Assembly: GCA_003138855.1 (NCBI GenBank) | Contig: PLHF01000128.1 | Span: forward strand, 1 to 48,094 | Direction: 5' to 3' | Origin: Acidimicrobiaceae bacterium | GTDB taxonomy: Bacteria; Actinomycetota; Acidimicrobiia; Acidimicrobiales; RAAP-2 | Length of the DNA stretch: 48,094 nt | Part shown: positions 34,268-43,080 of the stretch, in pieces | Layout of the letters: every line of letters begins with the position of its first letter | Position numbering within the stretch: the first letter of the stretch is position 1 | Program-made: the position numbers and the translations under genes | The notes under the pieces: generated by a model | The model's input: the letters and a program-made list of their open reading frames with translations, nothing else | The model's database searches: none | What the model was told of the DNA's origin: nothing

Positions 34268-35371
34268 GTGAGCGACAGCATCGAGGAGAGAATAGAGAAC
34301 ATGGAACGTGACAAGGCACTCGACATGGCCCTGGGCCAGATAGAGAAGCAGTTCGGCAAGGGATCCATCATGCGCATGGGGGAGAACCTCCACATGAACA
34401 TCGAGGCCATCCCCACCGGGGCGCTCGCCCTCGACCTGGCTCTCGGCATCGGCGGCCTCCCGCGTGGCCGCATCGTGGAGATCTTCGGCCCCGAGTCCTC
34501 GGGCAAGTCGACCCTGGCCATGCATGTGGTGGCCGAGGCCCAACGCAACGGTGGCATCTGCGCCTACGTGGACGCCGAGCACGCCATGGACCCCGTCTAT
34601 GCCAAGGCCATCGGCGTGAACATCGACGATCTGCTGATCTCCCAGCCCGACACCGGCGAGCAGGCGTTGGAGATCTCCGACATGTTGATCCGGTCCGGTG
34701 CGCTCGACGTGCTGGTCATCGACTCGGTGGCCGCACTGACCCCCCGGGCGGAGATCGAAGGGGAGATGGGCGACACCCATGTCGGCCTCCAGGCCCGGCT
34801 GATGTCCCAGGCGCTGCGCAAGCTGACCGGCACCCTGTCCAAGTCACGGACCATCGCCATCTTCATCAACCAGCTCAGAGAGAAGATCGGCGTCATGTAC
34901 GGGTCGCCCGAAGTGACCCCCGGTGGTCGGGCGCTCAAGTTCTACTCGTCCATCCGGCTGGACATCCGCCGCATCGAGACGATCAAGGACGGTGCCGACC
35001 AGGTGGGCAACCGGACCCGGGTCAAGGTGGTCAAGAACAAGTGCTCGCCGCCGTTCAAACAGGCAGAGTTCGACATCACGTTCGGCAGGGGCATCAGCCG
35101 CGAAGGATCGCTGCTCGATGTCGGAGTCGAACTCGGCTTCATCAATAAGTCGGGGGCATGGTTCACCTATGAGGGAGAGCAGTTGGGACAGGGTCGTGAG
35201 AACGTCAAGACCTTCCTGACCGAGAACCCGCAGCTGATGGCCGAAATCGACGAGCGGATCCGGGAGCATCTGGCCGCCCAGAACGCCGTCAAGGCAGAAG
35301 AGGCAGCCGGGGCACACGATCCGGTCGGCGCACTCTCGCTGGACGACCAACCCATCACGCTCAGCGAATGA
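34268..35371 (+). CDS. recA: Recombinase RecA
   Basis: A 367-residue DNA-dependent ATPase for homologous recombination and SOS induction. Walker A is GPESSGKST (~74-82), Walker B is [17 protein letters not shown], and the L2-region stretch [19 protein letters not shown] is conserved. The C-terminus is acidic and Ala-rich. It starts at GTG 34268; an in-frame ATG at 34301 ([10 protein letters not shown]) is an alternative and begins where many RecA proteins begin. It is preceded by a LexA box and followed by a terminator hairpin. recX, often the next gene in actinobacteria, is absent here. Confidence 0.98.
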   Translation: MSDSIEERIENMERDKALDMALGQIEKQFGKGSIMRMGENLHMNIEAIPTGALALDLALGIGGLPRGRIVEIFGPESSGKSTLAMHVVAEAQRNGGICAYVDAEHAMDPVYAKAIGVNIDDLLISQPDTGEQALEISDMLIRSGALDVLVIDSVAALTPRAEIEGEMGDTHVGLQARLMSQALRKLTGTLSKSRTIAIFINQLREKIGVMYGSPEVTPGGRALKFYSSIRLDIRRIETIKDGADQVGNRTRVKVVKNKCSPPFKQAEFDITFGRGISREGSLLDVGVELGFINKSGAWFTYEGEQLGQGRENVKTFLTENPQLMAEIDERIREHLAAQNAVKAEEAAGAHDPVGALSLDDQPITLSE

Positions 35372-35452
35372 GCTGAGGCAGCCGCCCATCCGGCGGAGGC
35401 GCGGCAGCAATCGGTCGTCGCCCGGCCCAGCTCTTCGTGGGCCACATCGCCG

Positions 35453-35479
35453 GCCCGGGACGCATCGCGCGTCCCGGGC
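35453..35479 (+). terminator. Terminator hairpin after recA
   Basis: GCCCGGGACGC (35453-35463) and GCGTCCCGGGC (35469-35479) form a perfect 11-bp GC-rich stem with the loop ATCGC, 82 bases past the recA stop. No T-run follows. Confidence 0.65.
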
Positions 35480-35644
35480 TGCTGCGTCCCCGGGCTGCCC
35501 GGTAATCCGTCCGCACGAATCGTCCCGATCCGGATCGATGAAGGTGGCGCCGGGCAGGGGCCACGCTTACGCTCGGCGATGTCGCAGTCTGGGCGACGGG
35601 GGGCTCCCCGGTCCGTCCGGACCATGGACGAAAGTGAGCACGTC

Positions 35645-36568
35645 ATGAGATTCGGAGTCATCCCCCCTGTCCGCACCGGGGTCACCGCCGACCCGGCCTG
35701 GATGACCGCGTTCGCCCGCCATGCGGAAGGATGCGGCTTCGAGTCGGTCGTCCTCGTGGAACATGCGGTGGTGGTGTCGGGCTATCGGAGCACCTATCCG
35801 TACGCGTCCTCGGGGAAGATGCCGCTCCCCGACGACTGTGCGATCCCCGATCCCCTCGACTTGATGGCCTTCCTGGCGGGCGTGACCGATCGGATCACCC
35901 TGGCCACCGGTGTGTTGGTGTTGCCCAATCACCACCCGGTGGTGTTGGCCAAGCGGATCGCCACCGTCGACGTGCTGTCCCGGGGCCGGGTCCGGATGTG
36001 CGTGGGGGTCGGGTGGATGGACGAGGAGCTGCGGGCCACGGGGGCTGATCCGCGCAGCAGGGGTCGGCGAACCGATGAGGCGATCGCCGCCATGCGGGCG
36101 CTGTGGGCAGACGCCGGGCCGGGCGGGGCCGACTTCGACGGCGAGTTCTTCGCGTTCCACCACGCCCACTCGTTTCCCAAGCCGGCGCGGCCGGGTGGTG
36201 TTCCCATCCACATCGGCGGCCACAGCGAAGCTGCCGCCCGCCGGGCCGGGCGCATGGGGGACGGGTTCCAACCGCTCGGGCTCGCCGCGGAGGTCCTCGC
36301 TGTCCGCATGGCCCAGCTGCGCGACTCGGCCGAGGAAGCGGGCCGCGACCCCGGTGCCATCGAACTCTCGGTGTCCGGTTATCTCCCGACCACCTCCGAG
36401 CGGGACGTGGCCGATGCCGAGTCGGAGGGGGTGGCACGGATGTTGCTGTCCACCTCGATGACCGAGGACCTCGACCGGGTCCACGATGAGCTGTCCGCGT
36501 TCGCCGAGCGATTCGGCCTGCGTGCGGACGCCGGTCCGCGCCGCACGGACGGGGCCGACCGGCTGTGA
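35645..36568 (+). CDS. LLM-class (luciferase-like, probably F420-dependent) oxidoreductase
   Basis: A 307-residue TIM-barrel flavin/F420 enzyme. MRFGVIPPVRTG at the start, the strand ITLATGVLVLPNHHPVVLAK (~80-99), GRVRMCVGVGWMDEELRATG (~110-129) and the later GVPIHIGGHSEAAARRAGRM (~184-203) are typical of the actinobacterial LLM family that uses F420H2 or FMNH2. ATG 35645 is chosen because it gives the usual N-terminus. Its TGA overlaps the GTG of the next gene (GTGA), so the two are co-translated. The substrate is not known; such pairs often act in degradation or detoxification. Confidence 0.88.
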   Translation: MRFGVIPPVRTGVTADPAWMTAFARHAEGCGFESVVLVEHAVVVSGYRSTYPYASSGKMPLPDDCAIPDPLDLMAFLAGVTDRITLATGVLVLPNHHPVVLAKRIATVDVLSRGRVRMCVGVGWMDEELRATGADPRSRGRRTDEAIAAMRALWADAGPGGADFDGEFFAFHHAHSFPKPARPGGVPIHIGGHSEAAARRAGRMGDGFQPLGLAAEVLAVRMAQLRDSAEEAGRDPGAIELSVSGYLPTTSERDVADAESEGVARMLLSTSMTEDLDRVHDELSAFAERFGLRADAGPRRTDGADRL

Positions 36569-37128
36569 CCGGCATCGGTACCGGTGCCGGTGGGCGGGCG
36601 CCCGCAACCGGGCCCGACGGGCTACGGCTTGCACCCGGGGCGGACGAGCAGGCGCTGCGCCACCTGACGACGGCCTACGCCATGGCAGTGGACGAGCTCG
36701 ACGGCGATGAACTGGCCGAGCTGTTCGTGCCCGACGGTGAGCTGGTGGTGCCGAACTTCCCCGAGGATCTCCGACCGGTGGTGACACGGACCGGCCACGA
36801 TGCCATCCGGAAGGTTCCCGAAGGCCTGCGACGCTATGCACGCACGTTCCACCAGGTATCGGACCACCGGTTTGCAATCGCGGGGGGCGCGGCCACCGGC
36901 GCGGTCCGTTGCGTCGCCCACCACCTCCTGGCTGAGGACCCGACAGCGGACGCCACCGGGGGAGGCGGCCCTGGCACCGACGTCGTGTGGTTCATCCGGT
37001 ATGCCGACGAGTACCGGCGCACCGGGTCGGGGTGGAAGTTCCTGCGGCGGGTGCTCCACCTCTTGTGGGTGGAGGAGCATTCCGTCACAGTGCGCGCCCT
37101 CCCCGCCACCGGCCGGGGCCAGCGGTAG
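36565..37128 (+). CDS. SnoaL/NTF2-like protein
   Basis: A 187-residue protein of the NTF2/SnoaL_4 fold: a long first helix (DEQALRHLTTAYAMAVDELD), then ELAELFVPDGELVVPNF, a strand-rich core with HQVSDHRFAI and RCVAHHLL, and a C-terminal WKFLRRVLHLLWVEEH. Members are cyclases, dehydratases or small ligand-binding proteins. GTG 36565 overlaps the preceding oxidoreductase stop, so the proteins probably act on the same compound. A Gly/Ala-rich lead of about 25 residues comes before the fold. Confidence 0.8.
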   Translation: MTGIGTGAGGRAPATGPDGLRLAPGADEQALRHLTTAYAMAVDELDGDELAELFVPDGELVVPNFPEDLRPVVTRTGHDAIRKVPEGLRRYARTFHQVSDHRFAIAGGAATGAVRCVAHHLLAEDPTADATGGGGPGTDVVWFIRYADEYRRTGSGWKFLRRVLHLLWVEEHSVTVRALPATGRGQR

Positions 37129-37157
37129 GCACTGCCCTGTCCTCCGGCCGCCCGCCT

Positions 37158-37517
37158 TCAGCGCGCTGGTACCGGTTGCGGAGGAGGTGGGCCGACGTAG
37201 CGGGCAGCCGGCCGGATGAGCCGGTTGTCGGCGACCTGTTCCATCACGTGAGCGGACCAGCCGATGATCCGGCCGGAGGCGAAGGTGGGCGTGAACATAT
37301 CGCGAGGGATCCTGCAGGAGTGCATGACCACTCCGGCGAAGAACTCGACGTTGGTGTAGAGCCGGCGCCCGGGCTTCAACTCGGCGAGCACGTCGAGGGT
37401 GGTCTGCTCGACCTGCTGGGCGAACTCGACCAAGGGGCCGCCGAGCGAGGCGGCCATCTCACGGAGGAAGCGCGAGCGCGGGTCGTCGGTCTTGTAGACG
37501 CGGTGACCGAAGCCCAT
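37158..37517 (-). pseudogene. Citrate synthase, C-terminal fragment (minus strand)
   Basis: 119 residues beginning exactly at the citrate synthase motif MGFGHRVYKTDDPRS. They continue through LYTNVEFFAGVVMHSCRIPR, MFTPTFASGRIIGWSAHVME and an RPAARYVGP end. This is only the last third of a normal citrate synthase (about 370-430 residues). It lacks the preceding GPLHGGA region with its catalytic His. Just upstream on the minus strand the frame is unrelated and meets a stop within about 30 bases. The break point abuts a second citrate synthase fragment on the opposite strand, so an internal deletion or an assembly misjoin removed both 5' halves. Confidence 0.85.
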
Positions 37518-37959
37518 CGCCGGCCCGCTCCACGGAGGTGCCAGCCAGCTGGCCTACTCCCTGCTGGTCGATGTCCGGCGGCTGGGGGTCGAGCGAGCCC
37601 TGAACGACACCCTCCGGTGGCAGGGGCTGCTCCCCGGTTTCGGCCACACCGTCTACAAGGACGGAGATCCGCGGTGCACGGTCCTGCTCGACCTCTTCGA
37701 CGAAGTGGCCCGCCCCGAGGATGCCGAGCTGATCGGGTCGCTGCTCGAGCTCGCCGCCGAACACACCATCCCGCCACCCAATGTCGATCTCGGATTGGCC
37801 GCCATGGCGTGGGCCACGGGGATGCCGCCCGATGCCGGCCAGGTCCTCTTCACGGTGGCGCGGGTGGCCGGATGGGTGGCCCACTATCTCGAAGAGCTGG
37901 AGGAACGGCCCCTTCGCTTTCGGGCCCGAGCCATCTACGCCACCACCCACCGGCACTGA
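37507..37959 (+). pseudogene. Second citrate synthase-like C-terminal fragment (plus strand)
   Basis: The frame opens just after a TGA at 37504 and runs without a proper start through GPLHGGASQLAYSLL, LPGFGHTVYKDGDPRC, PPPNVDLGLAAMAWATGMPP and QVLFTVARVAGWVAHYLEEL. It stops at 37959. These are the citrate synthase motifs from the catalytic-His loop to the end, but of a different paralogue from the minus-strand fragment (GFGHTVYKDGDPR versus GFGHRVYKTDDPR). The N-terminal half is missing. The two fragments overlap by about 11 bases at their broken ends. Confidence 0.85.
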
Positions 37960-37997
37960 GCTTCCGGCGGGCCAGGTGCGCCGGGGCGCGGGACCCA

Positions 37998-38040
37998 GGC
38001 GGGGCGTGGAACCGGGGCGGGGCGCGGAACCGGGGCGGGA
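37998..38040. repeat. 18-bp GC-rich tandem repeat
   Basis: GGCGGGGCGTGGAACCGG (37998-38015) is followed by GGCGGGGCGCGGAACCGG (38016-38033) and a partial third copy (38034-38040), just upstream of the SDR gene. Probably simple expansion; it could shift promoter spacing. Confidence 0.6.
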
Positions 38041-38061
38041 CACCCGACCTACGCTGTGGGC

Positions 38062-38877
38062 ATGACGCTTCCTGCCCCCGACCCTGACCGCACCTGCCTC
38101 GTGACCGGAGCCTCGTCCGGCATCGGGGAGGAGATCGCAAGACTGCTGGCTGGGCGTGGGCTGGGGGTGACACTGGTGGCGCGTAGTGAGGCCAAGCTCA
38201 AGACGTTGGCCGAGGAGCTCGGTTCGACCCACGGGGTCCGGGCCGAGGCCATCGTGGCCGATCTGACCGATGAGCCCTCACGCACGGCGATCGCCACCGA
38301 GCTCGAGGGCCGGGGGCTGAAGGTCAATGTGCTCGTCAACGACGCGGGGTTCTCCACCATGGGCCCGGTGTCCCGTTCGGACCCCGCCGGCGAGGTCGCC
38401 ATGGTCCGGACCAATGTCGAGGCGGTGGTGCACCTGTGTTCGCTCTTCCTCCCGGGGATGGTCGAGCGCCGGAGCGGGGCAGTCCTCAATGTGGCGTCGA
38501 CCGCCGCCTTCCAACCGCTTCCCGGACAGGCCGGCTACGCAGCCAGCAAGGCCTTCGTGCTCTCGTACAGCCATGCCATTCGGGGGGAGTTGCGGCCCAG
38601 CGGCGTGACGGTGACCATTCTCTGCCCCGGACCGGTGGAGACGGGCTTTGCCGCCGCCGCAGGGATCAGCGACGCCGAAGCCTCGGGGGCGATGCCCCGA
38701 TTCATGTGGTTGCCGGTGGGCGCTGTGGCCAAGGCCGCTGTCGACGGGATGGACGCCAATCGAGCTGTGGTCATCCCCGGCATGGCCAATCGGGCCTCTG
38801 CGGTTGCCGGCTGGCTCTCGCCCCGAAGCGTCCTCGTCCCGATGCTGGCCAAGTACCACCCCGCCCTGCGCGATTAG
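38062..38877 (+). CDS. Short-chain dehydrogenase/reductase (SDR)
   Basis: A 271-residue classical SDR using NAD(P)H. It has the dinucleotide-binding TGASSGIGEEIA (~15-26), DLTD (~68-71), NDAG (~93-96, usually NNAG), catalytic Ser in NVASTAAF (~146) and YAASK (Tyr159, Lys163), followed by CPGPVETGF. The C-terminal stretch (MPRFMWLPVGAVAKAAVDGM, PRSVLVPMLAKYHP) matches the SDR subgroup acting on lipids or steroids. ATG 38062 is used; GTG 38056 is an alternative. The Asn-to-Asp change in the NNAG motif is tolerated in many SDRs. Confidence 0.92.
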   Translation: MTLPAPDPDRTCLVTGASSGIGEEIARLLAGRGLGVTLVARSEAKLKTLAEELGSTHGVRAEAIVADLTDEPSRTAIATELEGRGLKVNVLVNDAGFSTMGPVSRSDPAGEVAMVRTNVEAVVHLCSLFLPGMVERRSGAVLNVASTAAFQPLPGQAGYAASKAFVLSYSHAIRGELRPSGVTVTILCPGPVETGFAAAAGISDAEASGAMPRFMWLPVGAVAKAAVDGMDANRAVVIPGMANRASAVAGWLSPRSVLVPMLAKYHPALRD

Positions 38878-38922
38878 GGAACACGGCACCGTCGTCCCCG
38901 GTCCCCGGTACGATCGGGCCGC

Positions 38923-39351
38923 ATGCAGCGCGTGCGCGCAGGGGCCCTCGACGCCGCCTGCATCATCGTCTTCGTGGTCATCGGTCGGTCGTCCCACACC
39001 GAGGGACTGAGCCTCGACGGCGTGGCCGGTACGTCCTGGCCATTCCTGGTCGGGGCCGCGGTCGGCTGGGCCGTGGCGCGAGCCTGGTTGCGGCCGATGG
39101 ATATCGTCCCCACGGGCATCGTCGTCTGGCTGTCCACTGTTGCCGTCGGCATGCTGGTGCGGGTGGCGGCCGGCCAGGGCACCGCCGTCGCCTTCGTGGC
39201 GGTGGCGTTGGGGTTCCTGGGGCTGGAGATCCTGGGTTGGCGAGCGTTGGCCCGAGTAGTTGCGCCCCGCTGGGGCAACCGCACGGCGAAGGATGATGCG
39301 CACCCACCGCCCCACTCGAGGGTCCGGCCCGGTGCGGGGGACCGACCGTGA
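38923..39351 (+). CDS. DUF3054 membrane protein
   Basis: A 142-residue membrane protein with four hydrophobic segments. The stretches DAACIIVFVVIGRSSHTEG, TSWPFLVGAAVGWAVARAWL and VVWLSTVAVGMLVR are characteristic of DUF3054. The hydrophilic C-terminal 35 residues (RWGNRTAKDDAHPPPHSRV) are probably cytoplasmic. ATG 38923 lies 45 bases after the SDR stop. The function is unknown. Confidence 0.85.
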   Translation: MQRVRAGALDAACIIVFVVIGRSSHTEGLSLDGVAGTSWPFLVGAAVGWAVARAWLRPMDIVPTGIVVWLSTVAVGMLVRVAAGQGTAVAFVAVALGFLGLEILGWRALARVVAPRWGNRTAKDDAHPPPHSRVRPGAGDRP

Positions 39352-40091
39352 CCGTTCCCGGCCGTCGCTGCCCGCCATCGGCCACGGAGTGCGATCGCCT
39401 CGGATCGGGCCTGTCGGAGCGACCACCACAGCCGCCTGCGGTCCAGTCCACTTGCCTTATCGGCACGAGACGGCCCCACCTTTAGAAGAAATTCGAGAAA
39501 AGTTGGCGGCTCGCCAAGGGCGGTGACCGACGGACCCCACCATGCGGCCCAGTGTGGCTGGTGGGCACGGGACGGCGCCTGCCCGATGGTCACCCGGGTG
39601 GATCGAGGGCAGATGGAGAAATCCCAGGTGGGAAGGGGCGAGGGGTCTGCATCTCGTCGCCAGCGGGAGTGGAGCGGTCCGGAGCGTCGAGCGGCTCAGT
39701 CGGCCCCGGGGGTGTCGGGGTGTCGTGGGAGGAGCCGGCAACTCCCTCGTCATGGAGAAGGACGTTCCATTGCTGAGGCCGCTGAACAGAGCCACGGTGG
39801 CCCCTTGTGCCGTCGTCGTGGTGTCCGGGGACGGTGGCAGCAAGCCGATGGGAAGGGCGCCCCGGCAAGGCCCGTGGACCCTGAACCACATCGACGCCCA
39901 TGGGTTCGAAGCTGCATGTTCGATCTTCCCAATTCCGCCAGCGATGGGCGGAGTAGCCCACACCTGAGCTGCACCTGTGCCTACTCTCAGGTATCGGCAT
40001 GTCCGCCTCCTGATTGGGGCCGGAGGTGCCGGAAGGTCAGCAGGCCGGCGGATCGACGGCACTCGACGGGATCAGAGGGTTCCCCGCGGGA
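39352..40091. other. 740-bp stretch without a supported gene
   Basis: Several long frames exist only because the DNA is GC-rich; none has protein-like composition. GGTGACC near 39521 and GGTCACC near 39589 could form the base of a structured region. A minus-strand frame starting at 40000 has a strong AGGAGG ribosome site but encodes an Arg/Pro/His-rich sequence without a recognisable fold. I see no RNA family that I can name. Confidence 0.35.
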
Positions 40092-41807
40092 TCAACCAGA
40101 TCCCAGATCGGGAGCGTTGAAGCCGTAGACCGTTCCGTCTCCCCCGACCATCCAATAGCCGCCCGTGCTCGCGTCCCCCGCCATACCGACGACGGGTGCC
40201 GGGATCGGGTGCGCGCCCTCGGAGCCGTAAAAGGGCACGTCGAAGGCGAAGATCCCCCCGTCCGAGGCCACGAACCAGTAGCCCGAACCGTCAGCTGCCG
40301 ACGCCATCGAAACGATGGGCCGATTCAGGCTGAGCGCACCGGTGGAACCGTGGAAAGGGGCATCGAACGAGAAGACCCCACCATCGGAGGCCACCTCCCA
40401 GTACCCACCGGTCTGGTTGTCACTGCTGATACCGATTACCGGCCTGTTGATCGGCATACCGCCCATCGAGCCGTGGAATGCCGCATCTCCGAAGGCGAAG
40501 ATCCCACCGTCAGAAGCCACCAGCCAGTAGCCCCGATCGTCAGCGGTGGGGGCCATGTCCACCACCGGGGCATTCAGATGCTGCCCGGCCATGGACCCGT
40601 AGAAGCCTGCATCACCGAACGCGAAGGTTCCTCCGTCGGCGGCCACGAGCCAGTAGCCATTGCCGTCGCTGGTGGAGACGATGTGGGCGATGGGTGAGTT
40701 GAGCACAACGGTGGCCATGGACCCGTGGTACTGGGCATCGCCATGAGCCGAAACCGCCCCTTGCCCGTTGGTCAGCCAGTAGCCGCTGCCCGATGGCGTG
40801 GAAGCCATGCCCACTGCCGGAAGGAGGAAGGAGACGACGGGGACGGGCGGCGTGGGCGTCGGCGGCGTGGGCATGGGAGCCGGAGTGACCTGGGTGACCG
40901 TGAACGACGTGTTGTCGGTCAGGGTCGTGGTACTGGCGTCGACTTCGCCCTGCGAGTTGACCATGTCAATGGCGTCGGGCGAGAGCGTGCCGATGGGCAC
41001 GCCATTCACCATGCAGCCGGAGAACGTGACGGATCCGTAGGTGGCATACGGAGCCTGTGGCGCCATGCCGGGGTCCTCGGCGATGCATTCCGCCGAGATG
41101 TTCTCCAATCCGGGAACCGTCATCGTCGCCGTCGCACTGGTGCGGTTCGTCGAGTCAGCGACATTCAGGACGTAGCGGCCACCACTCTCGTAAGTGGTGG
41201 TTGCGACGATGGAGTCGCCGCCTCTGACCACCATGTTGGCGTACTCCACCGCGTCCGCCGGGTACATCTCATACCACGGGATGTAGTACACGGCTCCGTT
41301 CCGACAGGCCGAGTCGACCCCTTCTTGTTCCACCGTCTGCGATCCCGCGCCATCCAGTCCCGCCCAGTACGAGCTGTCCGAGTCCTCGGAGGGACCACAG
41401 GACAACAGCTTGGGGACGACGAAGGATGCCTGGGCAGAACGGAACGATCCGGTCCCGTCCGAAACGACATACCCGGCCCAATTCACGGAACGGAGGTAGC
41501 TCGTTCCATGCGCATCCACAGCAGTCGGGGTCTGGGAATTCGCTATGACCATCGGAGAAGTGTGCCAGCGATCCAGTGCCGATTGGCTCTGGGCGAAGGC
41601 TGTCGGTGCATGGGCGACGGTCAGGTGCATTGTGGCTGCGCCAGCGTGGGCCGCCGGGCACAGGGTCGCAGCGGTGGCGGTCAGGACTGCAGCGACAAGT
41701 GCGATGGCCCGAGCCCTCCGAGAGACGGGGGGAACGCGCGCGGTCAGGAGGTCACGCGTGGCGGCGGTCGATGCATCGGCAGCACGCCCGCCGTATCGCA
41801 CCACCAT
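40092..41807 (-). CDS. Secreted G1-family (eqolisin-like) peptidase with six C-terminal repeats
   Basis: A 571-residue exported protein. A basic N-terminus and hydrophobic segment ending ...LCPAAHAGA (~25-57) act as signal peptide. The peptidase domain (~105-305) shows SVNWAGYVV, SFVVPKL, SSYWAGLDG, the catalytic-Gln region QTVEQEGVDSAC (Gln161) and the Glu region SAECIAEDP (Glu244; usually AEWI.E, here Cys replaces Trp). A Pro/Thr linker (~309-325) leads to six repeats of about 42 residues with the core GYWLVASDGGIFAFGDA.F.GS (331-571), a probable beta-propeller. ATG 41807 follows AAGGGG. G1 enzymes are acid proteases; the repeats may bind surface polymers. Confidence 0.85.
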   Translation of the reverse strand: MVVRYGGRAADASTAATRDLLTARVPPVSRRARAIALVAAVLTATAATLCPAAHAGAATMHLTVAHAPTAFAQSQSALDRWHTSPMVIANSQTPTAVDAHGTSYLRSVNWAGYVVSDGTGSFRSAQASFVVPKLLSCGPSEDSDSSYWAGLDGAGSQTVEQEGVDSACRNGAVYYIPWYEMYPADAVEYANMVVRGGDSIVATTTYESGGRYVLNVADSTNRTSATATMTVPGLENISAECIAEDPGMAPQAPYATYGSVTFSGCMVNGVPIGTLSPDAIDMVNSQGEVDASTTTLTDNTSFTVTQVTPAPMPTPPTPTPPVPVVSFLLPAVGMASTPSGSGYWLTNGQGAVSAHGDAQYHGSMATVVLNSPIAHIVSTSDGNGYWLVAADGGTFAFGDAGFYGSMAGQHLNAPVVDMAPTADDRGYWLVASDGGIFAFGDAAFHGSMGGMPINRPVIGISSDNQTGGYWEVASDGGVFSFDAPFHGSTGALSLNRPIVSMASAADGSGYWFVASDGGIFAFDVPFYGSEGAHPIPAPVVGMAGDASTGGYWMVGGDGTVYGFNAPDLGSG

Positions 41808-42054
41808 TCGCTGCCCCTTCCACTCCTGTCGATGGACGGGAGGCCTCGCACGCGATCAGCCTGCCTCTCGGCCCGCATCTCTGTTGTCGACCATTCCCCT
41901 CATCGCCTTGAGCGAGGATCGACCGCCGCCCCTGGGCGTCGAGCGGCCGGGGAGGTCGGCCGGGTTCGGGGTTCGAGGCCACCGCCTCGATGCCCGAGAC
42001 CGCTCGCCTCGATGCTCGGGGCCATTTCTCGTCGGTCGGAGCCCGAGGGGCCCC

Positions 42055-43080
42055 TCAGCCGAGGTGTTCGGCGGTGGAACGGAGCCTGTCGGGCTCCGAG
42101 GTCGTCCCCTCGGTGCCGCTGGCACCACCGAGGGCAGCGTCGCCCCTCCTGACAACCGAGTCCAGGGCGACAACGGCGGCGACGACGGCCCAAAGCGCCG
42201 AGGCCAGGGCGAGGTGCAGATCCGCCACACCCTCCGGCGCACCGAGCAGTGCGTTGAAGATGCCTACAGTGACCTGCGCCCCCAGGAGTACCAGCCCGAT
42301 CAGGGCGAGGACCTGCTTGGCGTCGAGGGCGCCTTCCTTTCGCAGGAGCGTCACGAGGTAGACGACGACGAGCGTCCCGCCGATCAGGACCATCGAGCGA
42401 TGGGCGAGTTGGAGGGCGATCAGTCCCCCCGATGCACTGCTGCCGGTGCACAGCGGAAACGACTCGCACGCCGCTTGTGCCCCCCCGTCGACCACCAACG
42501 AGCCGGAGACGATCACGAGGAACAGCCCGGCGACAGCCACCCAAGCGAGAGGGCCCGGTCGGTGGAGCAGTGACCACGACTCCTCGGGCTCGATGAAGGA
42601 CGCGACCGCGGTGACCGTCACGCACCCGAGGAACAGCAGGGCGACGGCGAGGTGAAGGGCGACGGTGGCCGGTGCGTTGTGGGTGATGACCGTGACGGCA
42701 CCGAGCACCACCTGGACCGCGATCACCCCGACGGACACCAGTGCCGGAACCCTCACGTGACGAGTCCTGGTGCCTGTTCGCCAGGCGAGGACGGCGAGGG
42801 CCAGGACCAAGATGGTCACGAGGGACGCCAGATAGCGGTGCGACTGCTCCATCAACGGATGGAACCGGTCGATGGGACCGACCTGCCCGGAACACAGCGG
42901 CCACCCTGGGCAGCCCATTCCCGATTCGGTCACACGGACGGTGCTCCCGAGAACGATGAGGAAGTAGGTCGCCACCGCCGTTGCCACGGAGAGCGCCTGG
43001 ATCCAGCGGACACCGGTATCCGGTCGTCCGGCACTCCCGCTCCGGCCGGCACCCCCTGTGCCAGGTTGGTTCAAATGCAC
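42055..43080 (-). CDS. ctaA: Heme A synthase (CtaA/COX15 family)
   Basis: A 341-residue membrane enzyme oxidising heme O to heme A for aa3-type cytochrome oxidase. Eight TM helices form two four-helix halves. The heme-binding histidines fall in EQSHRYLAS, ATVALHLAVA, LQLAHRSMVL and VADLHLALA. The first half has GSTVRVTESGMGCPGWPLCSG with its cysteine pair, and the second half CESFPLCTG. GTG 43080 follows an AGGTGG. No ctaB or cytochrome oxidase gene is in the window. Confidence 0.92.
   Translation of the reverse strand: MHLNQPGTGGAGRSGSAGRPDTGVRWIQALSVATAVATYFLIVLGSTVRVTESGMGCPGWPLCSGQVGPIDRFHPLMEQSHRYLASLVTILVLALAVLAWRTGTRTRHVRVPALVSVGVIAVQVVLGAVTVITHNAPATVALHLAVALLFLGCVTVTAVASFIEPEESWSLLHRPGPLAWVAVAGLFLVIVSGSLVVDGGAQAACESFPLCTGSSASGGLIALQLAHRSMVLIGGTLVVVYLVTLLRKEGALDAKQVLALIGLVLLGAQVTVGIFNALLGAPEGVADLHLALASALWAVVAAVVALDSVVRRGDAALGGASGTEGTTSEPDRLRSTAEHLG

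Noticed and set aside
39521-39595. The GGTGACC...GGTCACC region as a riboswitch
   Set aside because: It lies between a gene that ends before it and a gene on the other strand that also ends toward it, so it leads no gene; no known consensus fits.
39590-40000. A 136-codon minus-strand frame with a strong AGGAGG ribosome site
   Set aside because: The translated sequence is Arg/Pro/His-rich with no domain or helix pattern; the ribosome site alone is not enough.
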